From positions 1 through 64,000 of the forward strand of contig JAMKCH010022244.1 in assembly GCA_023653785.1 (NCBI GenBank): 64,000 nucleotides of DNA. The letters run 5' to 3'. Both the position numbers and the translations under genes were made by a program. The notes under the pieces are model-generated. The model was not told the DNA's origin, did not search any database, and saw only the letters and a program-made list of their open reading frames with translations. This stretch comes from Ophioderma brevispina. Its lineage: Eukaryota; Echinodermata; Ophiuroidea; Amphilepidida; Ophiodermatidae. Shown here one piece after another: positions 1 to 11,443 of the stretch. Every line of letters begins with the position of its first letter. Within the stretch, counting starts at the first letter, position 1.

Positions 1-82
1 GGTCTGTGCGAGGCATAGTCTCTGAGAAAATAGCCAGACACATGGACAGACAGACACATGGACAGACAGACACAGACAGACA
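1..82. repeat. CAGA-rich microsatellite
   Basis: Short runs of CAGACA and CATGGACAGACAGA repeat imperfectly up to about base 82. The tract is truncated by the window edge. The same type of GACAGA tail occurs near 19.49 kb after a dispersed repeat, so this may be the end of such an element. Confidence 0.6.
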
Positions 83-3000
83 TATTATGTATAATATTTA
101 AATGAATATGACACAGTGAAGACAGACTGGTAAATTGTGCATCCCATTTGATTCTGTAATCTATTTATTTACATTTTAAACATTCTAACATCTTTGTGTT
201 CATTCATCCAAATAGGTAATTAATCTTGCTTTCAAATGACCCTTGATATACACATTGAACACCCATTACCTTCTTCAGCCCAAACACTAGAGCTTTATTA
301 TAAAACTTATTTACATCTAATCCTTCATACAAAAATAAACATGTCTTTGAAATACAAAAGGTGGTGCATATTACATTATACATATTGTTCTATTTTTTCT
401 ATAAATTGTTAAAACCACATATTCTGTGCTAGCTGTCTTGTTTACCAAGCCTAAAGTCAAAAGCAGTGATCCACTCAAAAGTGTAAAAGTTTTAAAATTT
501 GGAGTAGCTTAAAATTAAGAATAAGCCTATATAATTTTAAGATATATTTTAAATGAATAATTAAAATAACAGCAGTGCTGAGAAAAAGAACTGCCATTCA
601 ATTATGTTGCAGTAAGTGTCCATATGGACAACAGCCTTTAGCATTGACTTAAATACCCCACTTTGGAAAGAGTTCATGTACCCCCTTTTAAATTCTACAG
701 GAAACAAATTATGTTAATTATGGCCTTTCACCAACAAAACATCTTACCCTACGGCCAAAAATAAAAAAGAATTTAGTTACATATAGAACTTTGAAAGGGG
801 GTATACATCGAACTCCATCCTTTATTAAGTTGCTTTTGATCTTATCACTTAGGCTATGTTACAATACGTATGCTTGTTACAAAGGCCAAATCTGACTTCG
901 GCTAAATTTTCAGATTTTTCAATTAACCAAATCACTGATAGTGTATTTAGGTGTAGATCAGTATGGAGTTAAAAAAAAGTTATCAAAAGTGGTGTTAAGC
1001 AGAAGAAATATTGAAACGCATTGAAATTAACCCATACTACAATATTACTTTCACTTATTTTCACAACAGTTCACATTTTTAACTATTAATTGGTGTTTTG
1101 CTTTAATCTATTATGGTTTATTTTTATGTCATCTACTTGTGAATTTCTAGTGAATTTTCACTGTGACACTAATTGCTGCTTTGGTTGGAAGTATTGTGTA
1201 AAAGATAGTATGAGTTCAAAATCCCCACCTCTAATTTATCTACCTCCTAACAGAACCTACACCTCCCTCTATCTAATTCACAGTATGTAAAATCGTACTT
1301 CAAATTGGTGCCTATATCGTAACATAAACTTCCAAATACATACAATATAGTGAAAACATCTGAATATAGGTCATTATTATTATATCTCTCATATCTTTGT
1401 AGAAAACATGTATGTGGAGGTAGTGCATTGGTGGCTAGGTGGTTTTTCGAGTGGTCCTAAAAATGTGGTTAACTTATACAAGTTCAAGATCAATCTTTCA
1501 AATTTTAAAACAAAACTTGTTCAGTTAACCACACACATTCACAATTACAGATTTAAACAATTCCCGATCATTAAAGTACAGTAGTACAAAATATGTGTGA
1601 AATATCCACGCGATTCTATGGCTGCCAGTCCCCATTGGGTGATCCGTGCCACACTATGAACAATCTGTTTTACATCTTCAAATAGGGCAAGTATGGCTTT
1701 GAAGATTCTGGCATAAACTTTTACAGACAGAAAAAAAAGTGAATGAAAAGTCCATTGGAAAACTTCTTCTGAAATATGAATCCCTGTAAGATTAAAAGCA
1801 GGGCGTACACAGGAGTTCTTTTTTGGTGGGAGGGTGCCAGAACAAGTGATCTTTAGTTTTTTTGGTAAAAGTGGTCTATCACCCCAAATAAAATGGTCTT
1901 TTTTGGACTTTGGAATTTTCACACAAAAAGGGCTTCTTGTCAAAATTTCTCTAGATTTGAGTTTAATCAAAATTACAGCAAAAAGTTGACCTTTTGCATC
2001 CCCATGTAGGACTGTTTTAAAAGGCAAAGTCTTTTAACAAAGGGGTTACATATTTTCAAATGTAACAGCTCGATGGGTAACCCTATATCTCTGTGGAAGA
2101 TTCTCCATTATTATTGGGGAGATAGAGCAGAAATGTGGTGGGAAGGGGTTGGAGATTTTTGCATCTACTTGTCGACCCTTAACTAACACCTCCAAAGGAG
2201 CAAAACATATATATTTAATTGTAAAATATAGCAATTTTAGTTTGTCTGGACCAGGCAATTGAATTAAAACAGGGCTATGGAGCTGCAACATATAATAAAT
2301 ACTCACAATACATGGACAATGTTGTGATCAAAGGAAATTTTTTAAACACATTGATGTTGATCGGTGGAAAAATCACTTTATATCTTCCACCGCAGGAGCA
2401 AAGATATCAATGAATACACGGTAACCACAAGAAAAGACCAGTAGAGAGTAAGTACTGTATCAAACACCCATTAGTGGCATACCCAATACAGAATTATAGC
2501 ACATTATTGACACCCATCTTACAATGCAGGCTTCATGGGAAAATGTTAATGTTCTAGAGCGCAAAGCAAAAAATTCTCATTTACAGTACAAACATAATCA
2601 CTTTCTACCAAATTCTCGTGCCCTTATTGTTAATAGTGGTGTGTTCAATTGTTGTGCATTACAAACCAGTAAAGAATTTGTGCGAATTCCAGGTATGGGC
2701 CACATTAATTCACGATTCTTAGTTTACTCATTCTACGGGTGACCAAGGGCAACAATATAAGACAGTGGTGCTAAGACTATGAAAAACTCTTTAGGGTAAC
2801 ATGCCCCAAAAATTAGATTTTTTAGGCCCAACTTCTGGAATCAATGGTACCAATGGCCATTCCCCCAATACAATTATGCTGGTTTCATACTATCTCTTGG
2901 TAGTGCATTTTGTACCACCTTAAAAATAAATACAATTTTACTAGTGGTCCCCTTTTTCACCCCCAGGTAGGCAACCTTCTGGCTTGACGAGGGACTGTTT

Positions 3001-3639
3001 TATGTCTTTACCTTCGTTGAACCCCAAAGAAACTAGAATACATTAAACATTAGCTATGTCTTATTGGAAGAAATAACTATGTTACTGTCCACAAATGTCT
3101 GGACCAAAATGGTCAAATTACTTGATGTGTAATATTTTCACACTTCAGGTTAACATAGACGAGCAAAAAATTTAAAAAGCCTGCAAAAATTCTTTGACAC
3201 ACAGGATGGTATTCGAAAGGGGCTTCTAACTTTAGACAAGATTTAAACCAGGTAGTCCTACATGAACGGACTTTGTCCTTCCAACATACTCTAAAAATGT
3301 GCGTACTGGTGAGAAATTCCTCTAGATGGGACTGACCAGCCCATCATGAAGAATTTTATCAACCTGGTCCATCATGTAAGACCTAACCCTGGTTTTGAAA
3401 CAGGTCTAAAGATAGACGCCCTTTCAGAATACCGCCACAGGGGTTTTAATGTAGTTGTTGAAAATACAAATTAAACCAAAAAACGGCATTAAGTCAAAAA
3501 AAAAAATAATTTGAATAATCCACCAATTAAATGCTCTATGCAAAAAATGTGAAAATGGCACCCAAGAGCAGATTATTAATGCCCCCAAGTCTGTGGTTTG
3601 ACCTGGCTTATACGTCAACATAACTCAGGATTTTGTTGA
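83..3639. other. AT-rich non-coding stretch, no gene recognised
   Basis: I see no exon with family similarity here. Two minus-strand open stretches (1545-2027 and 2046-2306) are longer than usual for this AT-rich sequence. Their translations are low-complexity and match no family I know, so I do not call them genes. They could be a decayed transposon. Confidence 0.5.
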
Positions 3640-4060
3640 AACTTTCGTATTAAAGCGACATGAGGAGATTTACAAAAAAAAGGCCCCAATTTGTCGATCC
3701 CCGGTTTTTACATATTTGGTGCTTACAATTATTAGATCACACCTGAAGTGAATAAACAGATACGCCGCTCTTTATGTAATAAGATAATGATTAGTAGTTC
3801 TGTCGTGCACGACAGAAAGTTCAAAGCATGGTTTTCTATGAGGAACGAGTCGATCCCAGTTAAGTTCAAACAGGTTTGCGTTTTACTTTGCACCGGTTTG
3901 GCCCAATTATACATTCGAAACGGGGGGGGGGGGGGGGTTTTCTCGGTAGGTGGCGTCTAAACACACGACCTTCAGTGAAATTGAGAGAAATTGGATCTAA
4001 AAAAATACTCTGGCACTTTAGCAAAGTACATGCACAACTTTTCGGCAAGCCACTTCCAAT
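3640..4060 (+). repeat. Dispersed repeat E, copy 1, with a perfect 20-bp palindrome
   Basis: The sequence from the GGCCCCAATTTGTCGATCCC stretch through the ATGCTTTTCTATG-like stretch recurs in diverged form at about 14341-14700 (reverse orientation) and 52780-53110. At its centre lies a perfect 20-bp palindrome (3798-3817), TTCTGTCGTG followed by its exact complement. The other two copies keep it imperfectly. A G homopolymer follows at about 3921-3937. This is probably an old non-autonomous element; I could not define its ends. Confidence 0.55.
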
Positions 4061-7000
4061 AATGAACCAAATCCATGACGTATATAAGACTCGCTTTTTC
4101 GGGGGATTTCTTTCGGATTTTTTTTTGGGGCGGGGGGGGTATTATTTCAATGCATTGAACATGTCAATTCGAATTGGTCAAGAAATGCTTATAAAAAATA
4201 ATTTAAAGGGGGATGGCCCGGTGAATTTAAGGATAGAGTTTATCTGATAGATTGGTCTTCAATCCAAAAAAACCATACTGTAAAGTTTCGCGCCCGATAT
4301 TTCAAATTCCGTTTTTGCTGCGAGGCGCTAAAACCAGATGATTTTATAAGCCCCATAGAGTACTGTGTAGAATTATATTGGTCGACCATAAATGGGGCAC
4401 AATTTTCGCTCCTAACTTCCAAACCAAATCCTTTGGCTCTAAGATTTCCCAGGGGTAAATGAGACCATAGCTTTCTTCTGATACCAACAAATTTTGACCA
4501 CTTCCGGTATATAAAATCTGGGGCTTCTGGGAACGAGGCTATTAGCGATCGGGCCATGGACCTTTAATATTCGTGCAATGCTGAACAATTCACTTTCCTG
4601 CAGAACTGGAGGGACAAGTTTTTGGCTACAAAAAGAAGCAGCAGATTGTCTCCCCAAGCTATCCCTACCAAAATCTTGCCCTCATTTGTTATCTTTTTAT
4701 AAAGTTTAGATTAATTTTAAATCATGTATAGTGGTCACGATCATTCAGTTTGTAAAAACAACGCCAGGACAAATCAATTAATTAGAGACGAGCAAATCAG
4801 TTCTATTACTTTCCTTAAGAATTTTAGCTGCTAGAATATTTCAACGACAATGCTCTTCCTCTGAATTCATTGGAACGCCACAAAAACGCCTCACATGAAG
4901 TGCAACGGGAATGTGGGAAACAAGCAAGCGTTACTGATCATCTTAAACTATTCATTATACACTCTGTCAAAGTTACTGATTTACAGATACGCGTCGTACT
5001 AAGCGTGGTGCGCGTAAATGTGATCGTTGCGATCTATGCTAAGCCCCCCCTTATGGATGGGTTTATGGGGGGGGGGTGGGGCGCGAGTAACTCTTGTAAA
5101 AGTATTTTGAAAATAGGTTTGAACCATCAACCTTTGTCAATATATAATTCAAGTCGACTTCAGACCTCATTAAATAATAGTGGTGAACAACTAAAAATAT
5201 CTAGTGTTAGTCTCCATTTTTTGATTAAAAAGATTATTTCTCACTTTTATTGGAAGAGATAGAGATTCTAACGGGAAAAAGTAGTTTGTTTACTATAAAA
5301 GAGAGAAAGGGGGAATACACCGAGTTGTTTGCTACAGTGCACTGTTATATTGCACAATAGGGCAAGTGGGGAATTCCACGGATTCTCAACTAGAAGCGCT
5401 GTTTATTGCTTTTAAAAGACAAAATTGCAAGATGTGGGAATTCCCCCATAAAGTTATATATATGAAGTGATGTAAATCGGGTGATGAATTCAGATGGTCA
5501 GTCGTTGTAAGGTTATGTTTATGTATGAGAAGATGTAATGATTATTGTTAGAACGGGGAATCTATCTGTGAGGTAGTTAAATTACATCACTGGAAGGAGT
5601 CTCTGCCAGCATCCACTATAAACAGTAGGCTAGTAGATGGTAGTTTTACTCGTTTAAGGAGCCAGACTTCAAGTACCTAGTGCCAGGATATTTAATTCCA
5701 TGTGAGCAGAGTTGCTGTAATTATCTCCTGTCGTCTTTGAAGCCAAAAGTGCTAAGAATCAAAATAGGATTCCAAAATTGTGGACAGATAGAAAATCGTG
5801 GTGATTATATTGGATGATATACTGTGGATTATTATCGTCGAGGGACTTAATTTCAACCTTGTCGGCTTGAAATGCTGGACAAAGATTACATTCAGGACTG
5901 AGAAGATTCCCTTGGAATATAATACCCGAGGAGTTTTGTATGAACTTCGCTGTCATTTGAAGTATTCGCTGTTAGGGGGGGGACATATCATGTTGAACGG
6001 CACACTTTGTGGACATAGTGGACATCTTGAGGACATAAGTATCAGTTATCTAATTGTGTGTATTGTGTGTGATTGATTTTATGTAATTTTAAATTTGGAC
6101 ATACCAAATTCTCGAACCAAAATCAGTAAGATCATTACAACTGTTTATTATATAAAATCAAGATCATTTGTGCACACGGCTCACTTATTTGTGTTTGAAA
6201 GGCTACTTTCTGACCTTAGACGTCCACGAGGGACGTCATCCCTAACACTAGAAATAGTTTGCACATACACAGTTGTAACACACACTCAAAATCGCCACTA
6301 GTGTGAGGTATCGGGCCGGGGAAAAATCACATGAATATATAGAACTAACCCGTAACCAATGCGTGTGTAAATACTATAGTGTAAGGATCTAGAAAGCACT
6401 GCAAAATGTTGTGTGTAAGCACTGAGCTAAAGCACACATGTTTATACACACACACAAAAAAATTGTGTAAACGCTAGCATACTGAAGTTCTGCAAAGATG
6501 GACACAGAGTTCTTTTCAATCAATTACATTATATCTTTCGCACTTATGTGTCATGCTGCCTTTAGATCTGTTAACAGGAATTCAAGCACATAACAGCTAG
6601 GGAAAAAATGAAAGGTTAATTGGACTTATGCACTGTTCTTAGCATGACTTGTCCGCAAGTCAATATATGCGGTACTATTACAATCACGAGTTCCCCATAT
6701 TTAGTAATGGTGTTATCCGTAGAATTTAGAATAAAATGGTATAGTGTTGATTGTGCTATGAACAATCGAATGTTCTCTTCTCACAAAATATGCTTGAATA
6801 ATACGCATGTGTCTTTACTATTATGTTACATTTGCCACATGACATTAAAATGGTTTTAATATACGCAATCAAATACACATATTCTCAACAGATCAATATA
6901 TCACAACCAAATTGAAACATATTATAAAGTGCATAAATAATGATAAAATCATAATAAACGTCATTAGAGAAATTCCATAGAACTTTCCAGGAAAGACATA

Positions 7001-9250
7001 CATTGGACTTTACCAACACCTCTGTTCCCCCCCATCAGACACGCCCCCTCCTGATTCTTCATCTGAAAATACTAAGACTATACGGTTTCTTCGTGCTCTA
7101 GACTTCATGTTTGTTTTGGTTCACTACTTGCACAAGATAAAAGGTTATTTCCAACTTTCGGTTCGTTGCAGGCATTTTGATGTTTTGAGCAAATGTTTGT
7201 ATCACGCGTTACTGTTAATGCATTCTTCGGGAGATAGGATTTTCTCCTATTGCTTATGTTTCTATATTATTTTTCATTTCCCCTTAACCATTCGCCTGTT
7301 TCGCTTTTCGCTAGTCATAAATGGTAGAATATATGTATCGCAATGTGGATATTTTGTTGACAGTTGTCGTATACACAGCCCAACGTTACAACTCAATATA
7401 AGTTTAACCTCATGTACATGGAACATTGCCCTACATTGTTATTAATGTTCATGACTTTTGTATACTATTGTTATTATTAGCTTAGCATGTCCTTACAAGC
7501 CAATAACAGACGATTTTTTCCCAATGTATGTAAAACAATCGACCCCCTATTTTCATCAAAGTCCACTTTTTGGCATGTGTATGGAAATTGTTGTTGGAAA
7601 GGCCCCCGTAAGTGGGTAAGCCACGCCTAATCTTTGTCAAGATATTAGTGATTTAATGCTTTTACTACTTACAGTCGGGAGGTCGACTTTTTTCCAGCCC
7701 AAAAACAGTGTAAATGGCACTTCACGGACCGTTTTAAATGCTAAGTGTTGTTTTTTCACAACAGGAGATAATATAAGTGGTGAATTTGACTAACACTAGC
7801 AAATTTAGAGACTCTAAAATAGGCATTTGACTTTGGAAAAAAAATGACTGATAGTGGCTTTAGGTGAATTTGACTTGGTTACTGGAGAAGAACGTGACAG
7901 ATTCTGTTTCCCCCTAAAATCAACTATTTATAGTTTTATGGTATGATGTGCTTCTTATTCATTAATTAATAACAAATAGCCTACTATTTATGCAACATCA
8001 GCTTTTGTAGACAGGTGTTCTGATACGGATTTTTGCTATAGACAAGCACATCATACTCGCTTAATGATCGCATCCTAAATAATTTAAAATTTCTATCTGA
8101 TGTTAGAATGTAATTATTATTGTCATTATCGTATTAACACAACCTAACTGGGCTTTTAATTTGACTTTTCAAAACATGTAAGTGCACAACCAAGCTCCCA
8201 ATATGAATCATTTGCAATTTGTCATCATACATGCAAAGGCACTGTTAAGGTACATACTATGTCCAAACCAACATTTGTTTCAAGTTCTGAGAGCAAATCA
8301 GTGCTACTTTCTCCAAAAACCATGTAACTCTCAGATTCAATATGGCAGCCAGCAAAAAACAGGTTGCATTTACCTAGATACATGCGGCTGTGGACACACC
8401 CCTATTTCGGTACAGCGATACACTAGCGGCCAGTATTTTACGACAAACAATATCCCAATAAGCACTCTTACCAAGAAAATCAAAACATACAAATTAAGAA
8501 AAATCATCAAACCACATCATGTTTAACTACTGACAACCAGGACACAGACTGCTGGCATTTTTTATGAAACAAACTCCCGTTTTGGGGTTAATGCAAAAGA
8601 ATTTCCTTTATACACAGATAAAACCCTGAAAGATTTGTACACAGATGAACCCCAGATAAGGCTCATTATTTTCAGATACTCTAATTCATAGTCTCACGAC
8701 AACGGTTCAAGCATGGAAAACAGCTCATCATAAAAAGCATATTCGTAGAGCTTCAAACTTCATTTGGTGTCTATATCTAGAGAGTGGTTTCCCAGCCAAT
8801 TTTGTTAATGAGATGCATTTTTGATAGGCAACGCACGCATTAATTACTCTTATTTTAATTTTGTAACTTAAAATCAGCTTATAACCCAAAAAAATAAAAT
8901 TTCACTATGACATGTAATGCATACTGATAGGCAGAAAAAAAAAGTTGTGCGTAACCCGGCCGACCCCTAGAGTCTTAACTTGCTCTTATGCAAATAGCAC
9001 AAATACAAACACAAATTGCCCGACGAGCCATGCCTTTCACTTACAATTTAAAACCAAAAATTACCAAAAAAGATGAAAAAAATCCAAACAAGACAACAAA
9101 ATAAATAAGATCTTTGCTATGGCATTGAAAAAACAGTTACAACAGCATGAAGTTATCGTTAAAAAATACATTAACCAACGGCCCCTACATTTGTCCTTAC
9201 AACACTATTTCAGAGTTGGCTTATTAAGATGTTAAAGCATCTCATTTAAG
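4061..9250. other. Non-coding stretch, no gene recognised
   Basis: Only short chance ORFs are seen on both strands. G homopolymers occur near 4125-4140 and 5063-5080. Nothing matches a coding family, RNA gene or well-bounded repeat. Confidence 0.5.
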
Positions 9251-9251
9251 A

Positions 9252-9545
9252 CAGTGGCCGGCACACCCGACTCTTTTGGGGGGGGGGGGCAAGGGTGGAC
9301 AAGTGAAATTTTGGGGGGGGTGGAACGTAATAAAGTGAAATTAGGGGGGGGACAGTATCAACAATATTGGAGATTTAACCCAATTTTGGCCCCAAATCGT
9401 GGATTTTTTTTCCTAAAATTTTGTAAATTTTTGGCCCCAAATAGCCGATTTGCCCATTTTTCCTTCCTACGGCCGGCCGGAGAGGGGGGAAGGGGGGCAG
9501 AAAAAATAGGGGGCAAACAGCCCCCCCCATGGCGCCGCGCCATCA
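9252..9545. repeat. G-rich dispersed repeat beginning CAGTGGC
   Basis: The block starts with CAGTGGCCGGCAC and contains several G runs and AATTTTGGCCCCAAAT-like stretches. It ends near a C run followed by GGCGCCGCGCCATCAT. It resembles in composition the CAGTGGCG-bounded element at 63727-63994. Any ORF across it is an artefact of the G runs. It is probably a non-autonomous DNA element with poorly preserved ends. Confidence 0.4.
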
Positions 9546-9852
9546 TTTTCATAAACATTGTTGTTGCGTCTGATGTTACATTTTGGTGCTTGCCTCATGA
9601 ACAATTGTCTTATATAAGAGTCCACGGCACAGAATTTGAGGCCAATGAGAAATTGAATATTAGGGTATTAACATGAGTTAAAGGGTGATTTGCAAAGGGT
9701 GTGTTAAACTGGGATCTCATGACAAGTGCTAAAACAAAAGTCCATTAATGTTTTATAAGCTTTCACTTATGGGCACATGACCTGTTGGAACAGAAATAAA
9801 AAGAATTATGGACCATAACAATGTACATTTGTTTTCAATGTAGTATGGACAA

Positions 9853-10050
9853 TGTTGAGTGTGGGTGTGTGTATGTAGGGGTGTGATGACAGTGTAGTAT
9901 GTGGGGGTGTGTGCATGCGTATGTATTTGGTGTAATGGTTATGTGTCCTCATGGGATAGCAACCCAGTGCGTATGTGGTGTGTGTGTGTGTGTGGTTGGG
10001 GTGGTGGAGGGTGTAAATGTGGTGTGGGTATGTTTATCGGGTGTGTAAGC
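9853..10050. repeat. GT-rich low-complexity tract
   Basis: Interrupted GT and GTGTG runs extend over about 200 bases, with interspersed GGTGTG and ATGTGG variants. This is a degenerate dinucleotide repeat; no exon is present. Confidence 0.7.
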
Positions 10051-11362
10051 TGATGTAAGGTGGTTGTGACGCAGGCAATTTAATGTTAACATCTAAAACT
10101 GTATAAATTTTGACTTTTACAAAGCCCAGGTGAGTATGTTCTTGAAGACATGCGTACGATACTAAGATACTCACTCCTACCTACAGTGATACAGTGGAGC
10201 AATTCGGATGGCAAATTTCATCCAGAAATTTTTTTTTTCCTACAAAGTGCAGGCACTAAAGATTGGAAATATACTGAAGATTTGAAATAGCATAAGATGA
10301 AACAGGGCACTTATGATTTTTAAAAAGTGACACTGAATTATTAATTTTTCTGTTGTAGTATCACAAAAAATTTCAACATGACACTTCAACTTTCTGTAAA
10401 AAGTAGTCCGATCATGAAACTTCATCCAAATAATAAAATACAAATTGATGTGTCTATGCTATAGTATGTTCAAACTAATTAAAATGGCTTCAAAACAAGT
10501 TTTATTTCTCACACAAGTTACAAGCTTCTAAGTCCAGCTTGGAATCCTGATTATTGTGCTTCTGGTGACATATCACCATGCCATTTGAAGAAGATTGTCC
10601 CTGTGGTAATAATGATTGTGGCTACCACAAGCATCGGCATCAATAGTCTATTAGTGCTGTGGTATTATGACATGAGTATCGGATAGCATTAATTTAACCC
10701 ACACAAAATGAGTAAGAACATTTAATCCAAAACAATTAAAATATAAAATTGCATATCAAAGACTGTTTTGTCCTATGATAGTTACAGCAATAGTCGCAAG
10801 CTGAATAAGATAAGTAGTTAATATGAAGGACTATTAGGAAACTTTAATTTAAACTTGTTAACAAAATGGCCAAAGAACATGTTAATCTAATATAATTTAA
10901 AATATAACTGTTTCATTTATCAAAATTACTGTTCTGACTCAGATAGTTGTTGATATCATATGCCACCATAATAGCAAGGAAATTAATTAAAATTATAAAT
11001 TTGCATATCAAAATTACTTGCTTTGAAGAGGACTAGTTGCCAGCAATATTGTTCCTGATTGAAAGCGGGCATTTCATCTGGTCTGTGAAGGAACTTTTGA
11101 TTTTTGAACTTTGCTCTACCACTCCTCCATGTCAGAGTCATCTGCATTTTTCTTTCGGAACAGTCGATAAATAAAGCAAAAAGGAGACAAAGCAAGGCAG
11201 GATAAGAGAGGCGAGAGGGGATAAGGAAAAATTGTGAGGGTGGGACAGAGAGTAAATAGAATGGCAAGACGGATAAAGATGAATCGAAAAAAGGAGAAGG
11301 GAATAGAAAATAAATAAAGACTGGGGAGGCTGGGTTACATAATAGAGATAAGTAACTTCTTG
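10051..11362. other. Non-coding, probably 3' flank or 3' UTR of the SLC44 gene
   Basis: This stretch lies just downstream, on the minus strand, of the terminal SLC44 coding block. It is AT-rich and includes a purine-rich segment at 11160-11330. I could not identify a specific polyadenylation site. An open minus-strand frame continues from the end of the recognisable protein to about 11138, but its content (runs of S, F, L and P) does not look like family sequence. Confidence 0.4.
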
Positions 11363-11443
11363 TTTCTTCTTGCCGACGATCTTCATCAGGTCCTTGACAT
11401 GTATAGGGCTTCTCAGTGAGCATCGTGTCTCTCCAGATCTTCA
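11363..11443 (-). CDS. SLC44A: SLC44 last coding exon, frame damaged
   Basis: After a good acceptor (CTCCTGCAG at 11444-11452) the minus strand reads EDLERHD in frame. This matches the C-terminal FLEDLERNDGS of the family. The expected ...[17 protein letters not shown] tail is then recognisable only by changing frame: ACTGAG, CCCTATAC and GTCAAGG each look like the expected codons with one base missing. Either this exon is decayed or the assembly carries single-base deletions here. The exon that should precede it was not found upstream. The stop codon is therefore not defined. Confidence 0.7.

Noticed and set aside
1545..2306. A two-ORF minus-strand gene
   Set aside because: No recognisable domain, no splice pattern and ordinary AT-rich composition.
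3748..4247. Overlapping ORFs around the G tracts at 3.9 and 4.1 kb
   Set aside because: They are carried by homopolymers and a dispersed repeat; three frames are open at once.
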